Positions 41,235 through 50,250 of a stretch of 61,214 nucleotides of DNA are shown here, in pieces. Below the pieces are notes generated by a model that did not search any database, was not told the origin of the DNA, and saw only the letters and a program-made list of their open reading frames with translations. A program made the translations under genes and the position numbers. Source of the DNA: an uncultured Eubacteriales bacterium (lineage in GTDB: Bacteria > Bacillota > Clostridia > Oscillospirales > Oscillospiraceae); the NCBI GenBank assembly GCA_900319275.1, contig ONNS01000004.1:1-61214 (forward strand), given 5' to 3'. How positions within the stretch are numbered: the first letter of the stretch is position 1; the number at the start of each line of letters is the position of its first letter.

Positions 41235-42224
41235 TTATTGTGCCTTCAACAGGCGGATGTCCTTGCCCACAAAAGGCAGATGCAGGAATTCCCCTTCAAG
41301 CCGCGAGCAGATCTGCTGGGGGTAACGGCGGCGCAGCTCCTCGTCGGTGAGATTCGTGCTGATCACGGTGCGCCGGCCGTTGACAAGGCGCGTGTTGAGC
41401 AGCGTGTAGAGCGCGCTCGTGCTCAGGCTCGTCACCATCTCAGTGCCGAGGTCGTCGAGCAGCATCAGATCACACGAGAGCATCCGCTCCGCGCGCGCCG
41501 CGGCCGCCTCGGCCGTGTCGGCGTCGCGGCTGAAGCGCTGCCGCTCAAAGGTCTCAAGCGCGGCGGCTGCGCTGTCATAGCAGACAGAATAGCCCTTGTT
41601 GGCCACAACGCGCGCAATACAGGCCGAGAGATAGGTTTTTCCGAGCCCCGTCCCGCCCTGAAACAGCAGGTTCGAGGAGACGTTCGGGAAATTCTCGGCG
41701 TATTTTTCGCAGGCGGCCTTCACACGGCGCATGACCTCGCGGGGGACCGTGCCGCTCTCGTTGGGTGCGTCGCTGTAGAGCGCAAGATCGAAGCGCGCAA
41801 AGCTCTCGTCCCCGCGCAGCAGCGTGCTGAGCTCCCGGGTGAGCTCGCGGTTGTAGAGCCGGACCAGACATTCACAGGGCTGTCCCTCGTACACGCCGGT
41901 ATCGCGGCACCTGGGGCAGGAGACGATCTCATCGAGATAGTCGATCGGCCAGCCGTGTTCGACCAGCAGCTCGGCGCGGCGCGCCTGTGCATCGAGATTG
42001 GCCCGGCGCAGCCGCTCCAGCTTTTCGGGCATATCCGCGCCGCCGGCGATCGTGACGCGCACAAGCTCCGTCATCTGTCGGCGCATCTGCTGATCGAGCT
42101 GCCGGATCTCCGGCACGCGCGCGTATACGGTGCGCACTCGGCTCTCGTGCTCCGCCTGGTTGTCAGCGCGGCGCGCCTCCAGTGCGCTGCGGGCACGCGC
42201 GAGCAATTTTCCGTCGTAAGCCAT
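41235..42224 (-). CDS. dnaC: DnaC/DnaI-type replicative helicase loader ATPase
   Basis: A 329-aa AAA+ protein. N-terminal helices are followed by a zinc site (CPRCRDTG ... PCECLVRLYN, about residues 100-120) as in DnaI-type loaders. Walker A is FQGGTGLGKTYLSACIA, Walker B LLDDLGTE, sensor STNLT. It should load the replicative DNA helicase, and it follows the DnaD-like gene, its usual partner. GGAGGAGCC precedes the ATG. The 5' leader of this gene consists of a 91-bp tandem repeat. Confidence 0.88.
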   Translation of the reverse strand: MAYDGKLLARARSALEARRADNQAEHESRVRTVYARVPEIRQLDQQMRRQMTELVRVTIAGGADMPEKLERLRRANLDAQARRAELLVEHGWPIDYLDEIVSCPRCRDTGVYEGQPCECLVRLYNRELTRELSTLLRGDESFARFDLALYSDAPNESGTVPREVMRRVKAACEKYAENFPNVSSNLLFQGGTGLGKTYLSACIARVVANKGYSVCYDSAAAALETFERQRFSRDADTAEAAAARAERMLSCDLMLLDDLGTEMVTSLSTSALYTLLNTRLVNGRRTVISTNLTDEELRRRYPQQICSRLEGEFLHLPFVGKDIRLLKAQ

Positions 42225-42236
42225 GGCTCCTCCAGT

Positions 42237-42327
42237 GGTTAGTGATTAGTGGTTAGTGGTTAGTGGTTAGTGGTTAGTGGTTAGTGATTAGTGGTTAGTG
42301 ATTAGTGGTTAGTGATTAGTGGTTAGT
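42237..42327. repeat. Tandem 7-bp repeat, 13 units of GRTTAGT
   Basis: Thirteen head-to-tail heptamers, either GGTTAGT or GATTAGT, from 42237 to 42327. The order by second base is G-A-G-G-G-G-G-A-G-A-G-A-G. It lies between the dnaD-like stop and the ribosome binding site of the dnaC-like gene, so it is transcribed as ACTAACC/ACTAATC in the shared mRNA. Confidence 0.95.
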
Positions 42328-42350
42328 GATTGTTTCAGCACAAAAGCAAC

Positions 42351-43328
42351 TTATATATTACTGATAAGCGTGTCGAGCGCCTCGGTGTTCACGCTTTTGT
42401 CCGGCGCGCCGCGGCGCGAATCGTTTCCGCGGCCGCGGCGGGGCTCGGCAGAATCGATCTCGGCGGGGGTGTGCAGCTTTTTCTCGTGCCAGGAGCGCAG
42501 GATCGTGTCCATATACGCCCACTTGAGACGGCCGGTGTTGGTCACGGTCCGGTCATAGGCGATCGCGATGCTGTCGATCGGGAAGCCTAGTTCCAGCCAG
42601 GACTCGACGTATTTACGCTCGCTGGAGGACAGTCGCCGCCCCTGCAGTCCCAGCAGGCGCTGCACCTGGAAGCTGTTCTCCTGCAGCTCGCTGAGATGGC
42701 GGATGTGGGCGTCGGCCATGTCGATCGTGTGGATCTCGAGCTCTGCCCAGTGCTTGCCCTCGGCATAGACCCAGCGGTAGGGCGGCTTGCGGTGGCCGTC
42801 GCGCTCAAAGCGCTCCTCACAGTAGTGCAGCAGCATCAGCAGCACGGCGACCGGCAGCCCGTAGCCGTCGTGCAGATCGAGCAGCAGGGCCATTTCCTCT
42901 TTAGTCGTGTGGCGGCCCAGCACGGCGTCGGATTCCCGGAACAGGGCTTCGAGCTCGGGGCTCTCGCTGACACGGCGCACAATGGTCTCCGCGCCAAACT
43001 GCGGCGGCTCCTGCGCGGCGGGCGGCTCGTCACGGACGGCGGTCTCCGTCTCTGCGCCGGGCGCGGCGTCCGTCTCTCTCTCCGGGGACGCTGCGGCGAC
43101 AGGCTCCGGGCTGCTCAGCTCCGGCAGCGCGAGGCGCGCGAGCTTTTCCTCCGCGCTCTCAATGTCGCGCAGTGTGCGGCAGAGTACGCCGGCCGCGGCC
43201 TCGCGGTCGAGCGCGCCGGGGTGAGCAAGGCGGTACAGGTAGAGAAGAGCCACGTCCCCGTCGTGGGCGGACAGCAGCCGCTCCGCAGCCGCGGCGGGAA
43301 TGGCATATATGTTTTCGAAATCAGTCAT
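42351..43328 (-). CDS. DnaD-domain primosome protein
   Basis: A 325-aa protein. The N-terminal region (1-90) resembles the DnaD/DnaB winged-helix domain, followed by a Pro/Ala/Glu-rich linker (about 90-135), then two DnaB_2/DnaD-type helical domains (about 140-210 and 215-285, the second with YVESWLELGFPIDSIAIAYDRTVTNTGRLKWAYMDTIL). The tail is basic. It helps load the helicase at origins or restart sites with the DnaC-like ATPase. I chose the ATG at 43328, with GAAGG upstream and the N-terminal domain starting there. Confidence 0.88.
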   Translation of the reverse strand: MTDFENIYAIPAAAAERLLSAHDGDVALLYLYRLAHPGALDREAAAGVLCRTLRDIESAEEKLARLALPELSSPEPVAAASPERETDAAPGAETETAVRDEPPAAQEPPQFGAETIVRRVSESPELEALFRESDAVLGRHTTKEEMALLLDLHDGYGLPVAVLLMLLHYCEERFERDGHRKPPYRWVYAEGKHWAELEIHTIDMADAHIRHLSELQENSFQVQRLLGLQGRRLSSSERKYVESWLELGFPIDSIAIAYDRTVTNTGRLKWAYMDTILRSWHEKKLHTPAEIDSAEPRRGRGNDSRRGAPDKSVNTEALDTLISNI

Positions 43329-43409
43329 AGGGCATACCTTCGAGATCGGAAGAATCGTTGACAAACTGTGAAGAATTTGTTTTTCCAGTATTATATCATC
43401 AAATATGAC

Positions 43410-43439
43410 TTGTCGCAATAGGGATGATTGTGCTATAAT
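43410..43439 (+). promoter_or_regulatory. Promoter of the U32 peptidase gene
   Basis: TTGTCG (43410-43415), an 18-base spacer and TATAAT (43434-43439). The leader that follows (about 95 bases) contains a GC-rich CCCGCCG...CGGCGGGC stem at about 43500-43524 without a T-run. Confidence 0.6.
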
Positions 43440-43538
43440 GCTGTAGTTAAATGGAAGCAGAGCACCTGCCGACAGATGACAACGACTGACAAACCAGACC
43501 CGCCGGACGACGGACGGCGGGCTTCGAGGAGATAACCG

Positions 43539-45626
43539 ATGATGGAACTGCTCTCTCCCGCGGGCTCGCCCGAGGCTGTCATCGCCGCCGTACAGAACGG
43601 CGCCGACGCGGTCTATGTGGGACTGGATGATTTCAATGCCCGCCGCGGGGCGAAAAACTTCACGAACGAGGAATTTGAGAAGGCTGTGCGCTACTGCCAT
43701 GTGCGCGGGGCGAAGATCTATGTGACGCTCAATACCCTCGTCAACGACAGGGAAATGGAAACGGCTGTCAGCGCTGCCCGCATGGTCTCGCGTATGGGGG
43801 CCGATGCGATATTGGTGCAGGATCTGGGCCTTGCCGGCTGCATTCACAGCGCCGTGCCGGACATTGCGCTGCACGCGAGCACGCAGATGAGCATTCACAG
43901 TCTTGCCGGGGTCGAGGCCGCGGCCGAGATGGGCATTACCCGCGCGGTGCTGGCCCGCGAGCTCAGTCTCGAACAGATCCGGCTCATCAGTAAACATGCG
44001 AGCATCGAGACCGAGGTGTTCGTCCACGGCGCACTCTGCTTCTGCCATTCCGGGCAGTGCTATATGTCGGCCCTGATCGGCCGGCGCAGCGGCAACCGCG
44101 GCATGTGCGCCCAGCCCTGCCGCATGCAGTACAGTCTCGGCGGCAATATGGACGATTATCCGATGTCGCTCAAGGATAACTGCCTGGTCGAGTATCTGCA
44201 GGAGCTTGAGGATGCCGGCGTCAGCTGCATCAAGATTGAAGGGCGCATGAAGCGCCCCGAGTATGTCGGCGTTGTCACCGGCATTTATTCGAGGGTGCTG
44301 CGCGATCGTGTCCGCCCGACGCGCGACGATATGGAGACGCTGCGCCTGGCCTTTTCACGCCAGGGCTTCACACAGGGCTATTTCAAGGGCGACAAGAAGG
44401 ATATGTTCGGCGTCCGCGAGGATGCGGACAAGGGCGAGGTCGACCGCCTGTTTGCCGCGGCGCGCAAAAAGTACGCCGACGGCGAGCGGGACCGTGTGCC
44501 GATCCACTTCTATACCGTCGTCAGCGAGGGGAAAAATGTCCAGGCCATCGCCTTTGACGACGACGGCCACCGCGCGGTGGCCGACGGCCCCGTCCCCGAG
44601 CCCGCCCGGCACCAGGGATTGACAGAGACCTATCTGACCGACCAGATGGGCAAGGTCGGCGGCACGCCCTATCGCGTGGTCGAAAACAAAGCAAAGACCG
44701 ATCCCGGCCTCTTCCTGACGGCGGCCTCGATCAACGAGCTGCGCCGCAGTCTGGTATCGGCGCTGAGCGAGCAGCGCGGCGCGCAGCCGCAGCGCCGCAG
44801 TCTGCCGATGCCGCCCGTGCCGAAAAATGTCCCGGCGATCAGCGATCCGCGCACGATCTTTCAGGTGCGCACGGCCGAGCAGCTCACGGCCGAGCTTGCC
44901 GAGCTGCGGCCCGACTATATCTACGTCCCCGTCATGCTGATGGCGGAGGATTACGCCCGTCTGCGCTCCTTTGTCGACCGCGGCGTGCATCCCGTGGCCG
45001 TGCTGCCGCGCGTGATCACCGACGAGGAGGGGCCGATTGTCTTCAACGCCCTGACAAAGCTCTTTGACTACGGCGTCAACGAGGCGCTTGTCGGCAATCT
45101 CGGGCATGTGATGCTGGCCCGCCGCGCGGGGATGAAGGTCCGCGGCGATTTCGGGCTGAACGTCTTCAACGCCTATACGGCCGAGATGCTGCACGGCGCG
45201 GGTTTCCTGTCGGCCACGGCCTCGTTTGAGCTGCGTCTCGCACAGATCCGCACGATGCCCAAGCCCCTGGATATGGAGCTGATCGTCTACGGCCGCCTGC
45301 CGCTGATGGTCTCGGACCAGTGCATCATCCGCGAAAGCTCCGGCCGCTGCAGCTGCCAGAACGGCGCCCAAATGGCCGACCGCATGGGCTCGGTATTCCC
45401 GGTCGTGCAGGAGTTCGGCTGCCGCAACGTCATCTACAACGCGCATAAGCTGTATCTGGCCGATAAGAAGGAAGATCTGCTGTCGCTCGGCGTCTGGGGC
45501 GAGCGCCTGCTCTTTACCACCGAGAGCCCGCGCGAATGCGTCGAAGTGGCCAAGGGCTATCTCGGTCTCAGCGATTACCAGCCCAATACCCTGACCCGCG
45601 GCTTGTACTACCGCGGTGTCGATTAG
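43539..45626 (+). CDS. Peptidase U32-family protein (RlhA/YhbU type) with DUF3656-like region
   Basis: A 695-aa protein. The N-terminal barrel has LLSPAGSPEAVIAAVQNGADAVYVGL, HASTQMSIHS and the Cys-rich family signature EVFVHGALCFCHSGQCYMSALIGRRSGNRGMCAQPCRM (four Cys for an iron-sulfur cluster). The middle part (about 290-400) corresponds to DUF3656. Relatives RlhA, TrhP and UbiU/V act in prephenate-dependent RNA hydroxylation or anaerobic ubiquinone hydroxylation; the long clostridial form most resembles the RlhA type, which hydroxylates C2501 of 23S rRNA. True peptidase activity is doubtful. GAGGAGATAACCG precedes the ATG. Confidence 0.88.
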   Translation: MMELLSPAGSPEAVIAAVQNGADAVYVGLDDFNARRGAKNFTNEEFEKAVRYCHVRGAKIYVTLNTLVNDREMETAVSAARMVSRMGADAILVQDLGLAGCIHSAVPDIALHASTQMSIHSLAGVEAAAEMGITRAVLARELSLEQIRLISKHASIETEVFVHGALCFCHSGQCYMSALIGRRSGNRGMCAQPCRMQYSLGGNMDDYPMSLKDNCLVEYLQELEDAGVSCIKIEGRMKRPEYVGVVTGIYSRVLRDRVRPTRDDMETLRLAFSRQGFTQGYFKGDKKDMFGVREDADKGEVDRLFAAARKKYADGERDRVPIHFYTVVSEGKNVQAIAFDDDGHRAVADGPVPEPARHQGLTETYLTDQMGKVGGTPYRVVENKAKTDPGLFLTAASINELRRSLVSALSEQRGAQPQRRSLPMPPVPKNVPAISDPRTIFQVRTAEQLTAELAELRPDYIYVPVMLMAEDYARLRSFVDRGVHPVAVLPRVITDEEGPIVFNALTKLFDYGVNEALVGNLGHVMLARRAGMKVRGDFGLNVFNAYTAEMLHGAGFLSATASFELRLAQIRTMPKPLDMELIVYGRLPLMVSDQCIIRESSGRCSCQNGAQMADRMGSVFPVVQEFGCRNVIYNAHKLYLADKKEDLLSLGVWGERLLFTTESPRECVEVAKGYLGLSDYQPNTLTRGLYYRGVD

Positions 45627-45633
45627 AAAGAAA

Positions 45634-45892
45634 CTTGGCTCGCCCCCGCCCATGGGCAAGGGGAGAGCTGGCGCGACAGCGCCTGAGAGGGCTGCCGGGC
45701 CCACGCCGCCGGTGGCGGAAGAAGTGGGCCAGGCAGCACCGCAGCCGCGCCATTGGCGGGCCGTCGCGAAAGCAGGCCCGGGAATGGCATTCGCGGCAAG
45801 GCGGGCAGCGTTGGACGTGCAGGGTCATTCGACCAGCGCCCCCCTCTCCGCCACTTCGTGGCACCTCTCCCCGCCGCGGGGAGAGGCAAGAA
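45634..45892. repeat. Dispersed repeat R4, copy 2 (about 259 bp)
   Basis: Starts CTTGGCTCGCCCCCGCCC and ends GGGGAGAGGCAAGAA, near-complementary ends. The first 170 bases are near-identical to copy 1 (28946-29150). An additional segment with CCCTCTCCGCCACTTCGTGG is missing from copy 1. It lies between the U32 gene and maf. Confidence 0.85.
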
Positions 45893-45927
45893 TCATTTGC
45901 TATCAATTATTTCAGAGGAAATCTGCC

Positions 45928-46500
45928 ATGTCGATCATACTCGCGTCCGCGTCTCCGCGGCGAAAGGAACTGATGGAGATGCTGGGCGTAAAGGAGCTGC
46001 GCATCGTTCCTGCAAAAGGAGAGGAGCGCGCCCCGGCCGGTCTCGCACCGGATGCACTTGTGCGCTATCTCTCCCGCCAGAAGGCTGAGGAAGTCGCCGC
46101 TGTGGCCGGCGACGGCGACACCGTTATCGCGGCCGATACGGTCGTCTGGGTCAACGGCCGCCTCTTCGGCAAGCCTCACAGCATGGAGGAGGCTGCCGAG
46201 ATGCTCCGCACACTCTCGGGCCGCGCGCACGAGGTGTTCACCGGCGTCACGGTGATCCGCGGCGGCGTCTGCGTATCCGAAGCCGAGCGCAGCGTCGTGC
46301 ACTTTCGCTCACTGAGCGAGGAAGAAATCGCGGCCTATATCGCCACCGGCGAGCCGATGGACAAGGCCGGCGCCTACGGCGCCCAGGGCAAAGCGGCGCT
46401 CTTTGTCCGCGGCATCGAGGGGGATTTCTTCAACGTGATGGGCCTGCCGCTCTGCAGGCTCGGAGAAATGCTGAAAAAGCAGGGAGTTGGACTTCTTTGA
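45928..46500 (+). CDS. maf: Maf-family nucleoside triphosphate pyrophosphatase
   Basis: A 190-aa Maf/YceF-fold protein starting LASASPRRKELMEMLG. Further motifs are ADTVVW (catalytic Asp), GKPHSMEEAAEML, SGRAHEVFTGV and DKAGAYGAQGKAALFV. Maf proteins remove modified or canonical nucleotides (dTTP, UTP, m5U types) and affect septation in Bacillus. AGAGGAAATCTGCC precedes the ATG. It overlaps mreC, as in Bacillus where maf also leads the mreBCD region. Confidence 0.94.
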   Translation: MSIILASASPRRKELMEMLGVKELRIVPAKGEERAPAGLAPDALVRYLSRQKAEEVAAVAGDGDTVIAADTVVWVNGRLFGKPHSMEEAAEMLRTLSGRAHEVFTGVTVIRGGVCVSEAERSVVHFRSLSEEEIAAYIATGEPMDKAGAYGAQGKAALFVRGIEGDFFNVMGLPLCRLGEMLKKQGVGLL

Positions 46501-47339
46501 AAGAATATCTGAGAAAAAACGGCATCCGTGTCGGTATCCTGGTGCTGGCGGTCGTACTGCTGATCATGCTGGGCGCGGCGACGCGCAACGGGCGTATCGG
46601 CTTCGTGCAGAATGTCACCGGCGTGCTGATCTCACCGGTGCAGAAGGTTGTCAGCGCCACGGTCAACTGGTTTGACACGATCTACGGCTATCTCTACCGC
46701 TATGACCGGATGGAGGCTGAAAACGAATCGCTGCGTGCCCAGCTGGCCGAGGCCCAGCAGTCCGCGCGCGAGGGCATCGAGGCCACCGAGGAGAACGCGC
46801 GATTGCGCGAGCTGCTGAACCTGCGCGAAAAACACAGCGACTATGTGTTTGAGTCGTCCAAGGTCGTACTGTGGTCGTCCTCGAACTGGTCCCACTCCTT
46901 TACGATCAGTAAGGGCAGCAGCAGCGGCATCGAGCTCGGCGACCCTGTCGTCACCGAGTATAACGCCGTTGTCGGCCAGATCACCGAGCTCGGTGCCAAC
47001 TGGGCCACGGTCAGCACGGTCATCGATGTCGATATGTCTGTCGGCGCCTTTGTCGGCAGCACGGGTACCTCCGGTATCGCGCTCGGCGAGTATGCGCTGA
47101 TGAAGCAGGGGCTGGCCAAGCTGACCTATATGGCCGACGGCGCGCAGATCTATGTCGGCGACGAGGTGCTGACCTCCGGCGAGGGCGGTGCGTTCCCGCA
47201 GGGACTGCTGATCGGCCGGATCTCCGCCGTGCAGACCGAGGCCGGCGGCCAGGTCATGTACGGCCTGGTCGAGCCCGCCTGCCCCTTCGATTCGCTGGTG
47301 CAGGTGTTCATCATCAAGGATTACAAAGTGGTGGAATGA
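46497..47339 (+). CDS. mreC: Rod shape-determining protein MreC
   Basis: A 280-aa protein with one N-terminal membrane segment (about 9-27), a coiled coil (about 65-105: YDRMEAENESLRAQLAEAQQ), and the beta-barrel core with FTISKGSSSGIELGDPVV and LTSGEGGAFPQGLLIGRI. It sits outside the membrane and links MreB filaments to PBP2. The start is TTG at 46497, inside the maf stop (TTGA), with GGGAG upstream. mreB is not next to it. Confidence 0.93.
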   Translation: MKEYLRKNGIRVGILVLAVVLLIMLGAATRNGRIGFVQNVTGVLISPVQKVVSATVNWFDTIYGYLYRYDRMEAENESLRAQLAEAQQSAREGIEATEENARLRELLNLREKHSDYVFESSKVVLWSSSNWSHSFTISKGSSSGIELGDPVVTEYNAVVGQITELGANWATVSTVIDVDMSVGAFVGSTGTSGIALGEYALMKQGLAKLTYMADGAQIYVGDEVLTSGEGGAFPQGLLIGRISAVQTEAGGQVMYGLVEPACPFDSLVQVFIIKDYKVVE

Positions 47340-47842
47340 TGACAAAAGAGCTGTTTTCCAGGGCCCGTGTCCGAAAGCTCCTGTGGTATGTGCTCTACCT
47401 GTTTCTGACACTGGTGGCACAGAACATGGTGCTGACAAATCTGCGCCTGGCGGGGGTCTGTCCCTTCATTCTGCCTGCCGCGGCCGTGGCCGTCGGCGTG
47501 TTCGAGGGCAGTGCCCGCGGCGCGATCTTCGGCCTGGTGATGGGCATTTTCGCCGACTTTGCCTTTATCGAAAGCACGGTCGGCTTCACGCTGATGTTCC
47601 CGCTGCTGGGCTTCGGCGCGGGCTTTATCGCCCAGTTTTTTATCAACCGCCGGTTTCTGGCCTATATGCTGGCCGCGGCGGGCGGCCTGCTGACGGTGGC
47701 GCTGCTGCAGATGCTGCGCGTGACCGTGGCCGAGGGCTTTGCACTGCAGATGCTGGGCACCGTGGTGCTGCAGACGATCTGGTCTCTGCCAATGGCGGCG
47801 GTGCTGTATTTTCCGCCAGAGAGACTGAGCAAATACGAATAA
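47336..47842 (+). CDS. mreD: Rod shape-determining protein MreD
   Basis: A 168-aa membrane protein with about five segments, matching MreD by length and position between mreC and the PBP2 gene. VCPFILPAAAVAVGVFEGSARGAIFGLVMGIFADF is the family pattern. It is part of the elongasome. The ATG overlaps the mreC stop (ATGATGA). Confidence 0.9.
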   Translation: MMTKELFSRARVRKLLWYVLYLFLTLVAQNMVLTNLRLAGVCPFILPAAAVAVGVFEGSARGAIFGLVMGIFADFAFIESTVGFTLMFPLLGFGAGFIAQFFINRRFLAYMLAAAGGLLTVALLQMLRVTVAEGFALQMLGTVVLQTIWSLPMAAVLYFPPERLSKYE

Positions 47843-47902
47843 CCCGATTGCGAAACGGATTTCGCAATTGCCGGATTGCCTCCTTCGGAAAGGAACTTGA
47901 CC

Positions 47903-50035
47903 ATGAAACATTTAGTTAAGCCCGGACGGGTTGCGGCTATGGCCATCATTCTGTCGGTGCTGATGGTGGTCTATCTGGTGTTCCTATACCAGCTGCAGAT
48001 CATCCAGGGCGAGGAATATTACAGCCGCGCCAACGCCATCACCAAGTCCGAGCGACGCGTCACCGCCGCGCGCGGCTCGATCCTGGACCGCTACGGCCGT
48101 GTGCTGATCAGCAATAAAGAGTGCTATAATCTCACGATCGACGTGACAAAGCTCTTCAACAGCGAAGACCCCAACGCCACGATCCTCGAGCTCGTGGGAC
48201 TTGTCAACCAGTACGGCGACCATTATAACGACGACCTTCCGATCACGACCGAGCCACCCTTTGAGTACGATCCCAATATGACGGCCATTCAGAATACCAT
48301 GCTGAAGGCCTATTTCAAGGACCACCGGCAGGGCATCGGCAAGGATGAGCCGACGGCGGTCGAACTGCTGAGCTTCATGCGTACACGCTACGACATCGAC
48401 AACAGCTATACCGCCGAGGAGATGCGCATCATCGCCGGTGTGCGCTATTCGATCAACGTGCGCTATGCCATCAATACGGCCGATTACGTCTTTGTCCAGG
48501 ACGCCAGCATGAAGCTGACGACTTCGATCATGGAGCAGAAGCTCGCCGGCATTCAGGTCTCCCGCGCCTATACGCGCGAGTATCACACCGAATACGCGGC
48601 CCATCTGCTGGGCTATGTCGGCTTGATGACGCAGGAGGAATTTGAGCATTACTCCCTCCTCAGCTACGCCAACGACGCCATGGTCGGCAAGGACGGCGTA
48701 GAGCTGGCCTTCGAGAACTACCTCCACGGCAAGGACGGCGTGGTGGAGGAGACCAAAAACGCCGCCGGTACGGTGCTGAGCACTGTATATAAAGAGGAGC
48801 CTGTGCCCGGCAACAACGTGTATCTGACACTGGATATCGCGCTGCAGGAGCAGGTCGAGCGTATTTTGCAAAACGGCGTCGAGATCCTTTCACGTGAGCG
48901 TCTCAATGAAAAGCAGGAGCTGACGGCCACCGGCGAATGGACCATCAAGGACGGCTACTGGGAGATCACCGGCGCCTCGGCGGTCGTCGTCAAGGTCGAC
49001 ACCGGCGAGCCGCTTGCGATCGCGAGCTGGCCGACCTACGACGTGTCGACGATCATCGAAAAGTACGCCGAACTGCTGGAGACGCCGAACGCGCCGCTCT
49101 TCAACCGCGCGCTGATGGGCGCCTACGCCCCGGGCTCGGCCTTCAAGCCCTGCACGGCCATCGCCAGCCTGACCGAGGGCATCATCAATACCGAGGACAA
49201 GATCGACTGCATGGGTGTGTTCAGTAAATACGCGGCCGACGGCTACGCCCCTGAGTGCTGGATCTGGACCAGCATGCTGCCCGAGCACTACACCCACCCC
49301 GAGCTCGACGTGAGCCATGCGCTGCTGCACTCGTGCAATTACTTTTTCTATACCGTCGGCGACCTGCTCGGCATTGACAAGCTCGAGCCCTACGCCCGCA
49401 GCTTCGGCCTGGGCGAGAGCACCGGCATCGAGCTGACGGAGACGCGCGGCAATATGTCCAACAGCCGCAACCACGCCGACTACACCGGCACCGTGTGGCG
49501 TAACGGTGATACGCTGCAGGCAGCCATCGGCCAGTCGGACAGCATCTTTACGCCGCTGCAGCTCGCCGAATACTGTGCCACGGTCGCCAACTCCGGCCAC
49601 CGGCATTCCGCGGCGATCCTCAAGGAGGTCCGCAACTACGACTACAGCGAGAGCATCTTCCAGCGCTCGAGCAAGGAGCTCTCCATCGTCCAGAGCGGCG
49701 ACTACAACTGGGATGCCGTCCATGAGGGCATGCACCTCGTGGCCAACGACATCGGCAATAACCCGTCTGTCGCCAAGTATTTCGTTGACCTGCCCACCTC
49801 AAAGAGCGCCTGCGCCAAGACCGGAACTGCCCAGAAGGGCGAAAACATCGTCAACGACGCTATTTTCATCTGCTATGCGCCCTATCAGAAGCCCGAGATC
49901 GCGATCGCCATGGTGGTCGAGCGCGGCAAGGCCGGCGCCAACAACGCCTTCATGGCCCGCCAGATCCTCGATGCCTACTACAACATCATGAGCTTCACCG
50001 ACGAGTCCGAGCACGAGATGGCACTGCTGAAATAA
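47903..50035 (+). CDS. mrdA: Penicillin-binding protein 2 (elongasome class B transpeptidase)
   Basis: A 710-aa class B PBP: one N-terminal membrane segment, a pedestal/dimerisation domain (RRVTAARGSILDRYGRVL at about 50), and the transpeptidase domain with SxxK serine 412 (APGSAFKP), SCN (HSCNYFF) and KTGTAQ. With MreCD it cross-links peptidoglycan during side-wall growth. The ATG at 47903 follows GGAAAGGAACTTGACC. No rodA follows. A 60-base gap with a GATTGCGAAA/TTTCGCAATTGCC dyad (about 47850-47875) separates it from mreD. Confidence 0.94.
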   Translation: MKHLVKPGRVAAMAIILSVLMVVYLVFLYQLQIIQGEEYYSRANAITKSERRVTAARGSILDRYGRVLISNKECYNLTIDVTKLFNSEDPNATILELVGLVNQYGDHYNDDLPITTEPPFEYDPNMTAIQNTMLKAYFKDHRQGIGKDEPTAVELLSFMRTRYDIDNSYTAEEMRIIAGVRYSINVRYAINTADYVFVQDASMKLTTSIMEQKLAGIQVSRAYTREYHTEYAAHLLGYVGLMTQEEFEHYSLLSYANDAMVGKDGVELAFENYLHGKDGVVEETKNAAGTVLSTVYKEEPVPGNNVYLTLDIALQEQVERILQNGVEILSRERLNEKQELTATGEWTIKDGYWEITGASAVVVKVDTGEPLAIASWPTYDVSTIIEKYAELLETPNAPLFNRALMGAYAPGSAFKPCTAIASLTEGIINTEDKIDCMGVFSKYAADGYAPECWIWTSMLPEHYTHPELDVSHALLHSCNYFFYTVGDLLGIDKLEPYARSFGLGESTGIELTETRGNMSNSRNHADYTGTVWRNGDTLQAAIGQSDSIFTPLQLAEYCATVANSGHRHSAAILKEVRNYDYSESIFQRSSKELSIVQSGDYNWDAVHEGMHLVANDIGNNPSVAKYFVDLPTSKSACAKTGTAQKGENIVNDAIFICYAPYQKPEIAIAMVVERGKAGANNAFMARQILDAYYNIMSFTDESEHEMALLK

Positions 50036-50159
50036 AACTGTGCCGACCGGAAAAGTGCCGGACCGTATAGAAAACCGCAGCTTTTGTACACTCTGCCTTA
50101 TTTTACGAAATAGCGGCGTGAAATCTGTAAAAAAAGCTGATACAATTTCAAAAAATGAT

Positions 50160-50188
50160 TTGTCTTTTCCCGTATAGCATTGTATAAT
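50160..50188 (+). promoter_or_regulatory. Promoter of the MgsA-like gene
   Basis: TTGTCT (50160-50165), a 17-base spacer and TATAAT (50183-50188), in an AT-rich 215-base intergenic stretch that holds nothing else recognisable. Confidence 0.7.
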
Positions 50189-50250
50189 ATCTCTGTAACG
50201 AAAAAAGAGACTTGAAAAAATGGAAAGATGGATTAGAATAGGAGGAGCGC

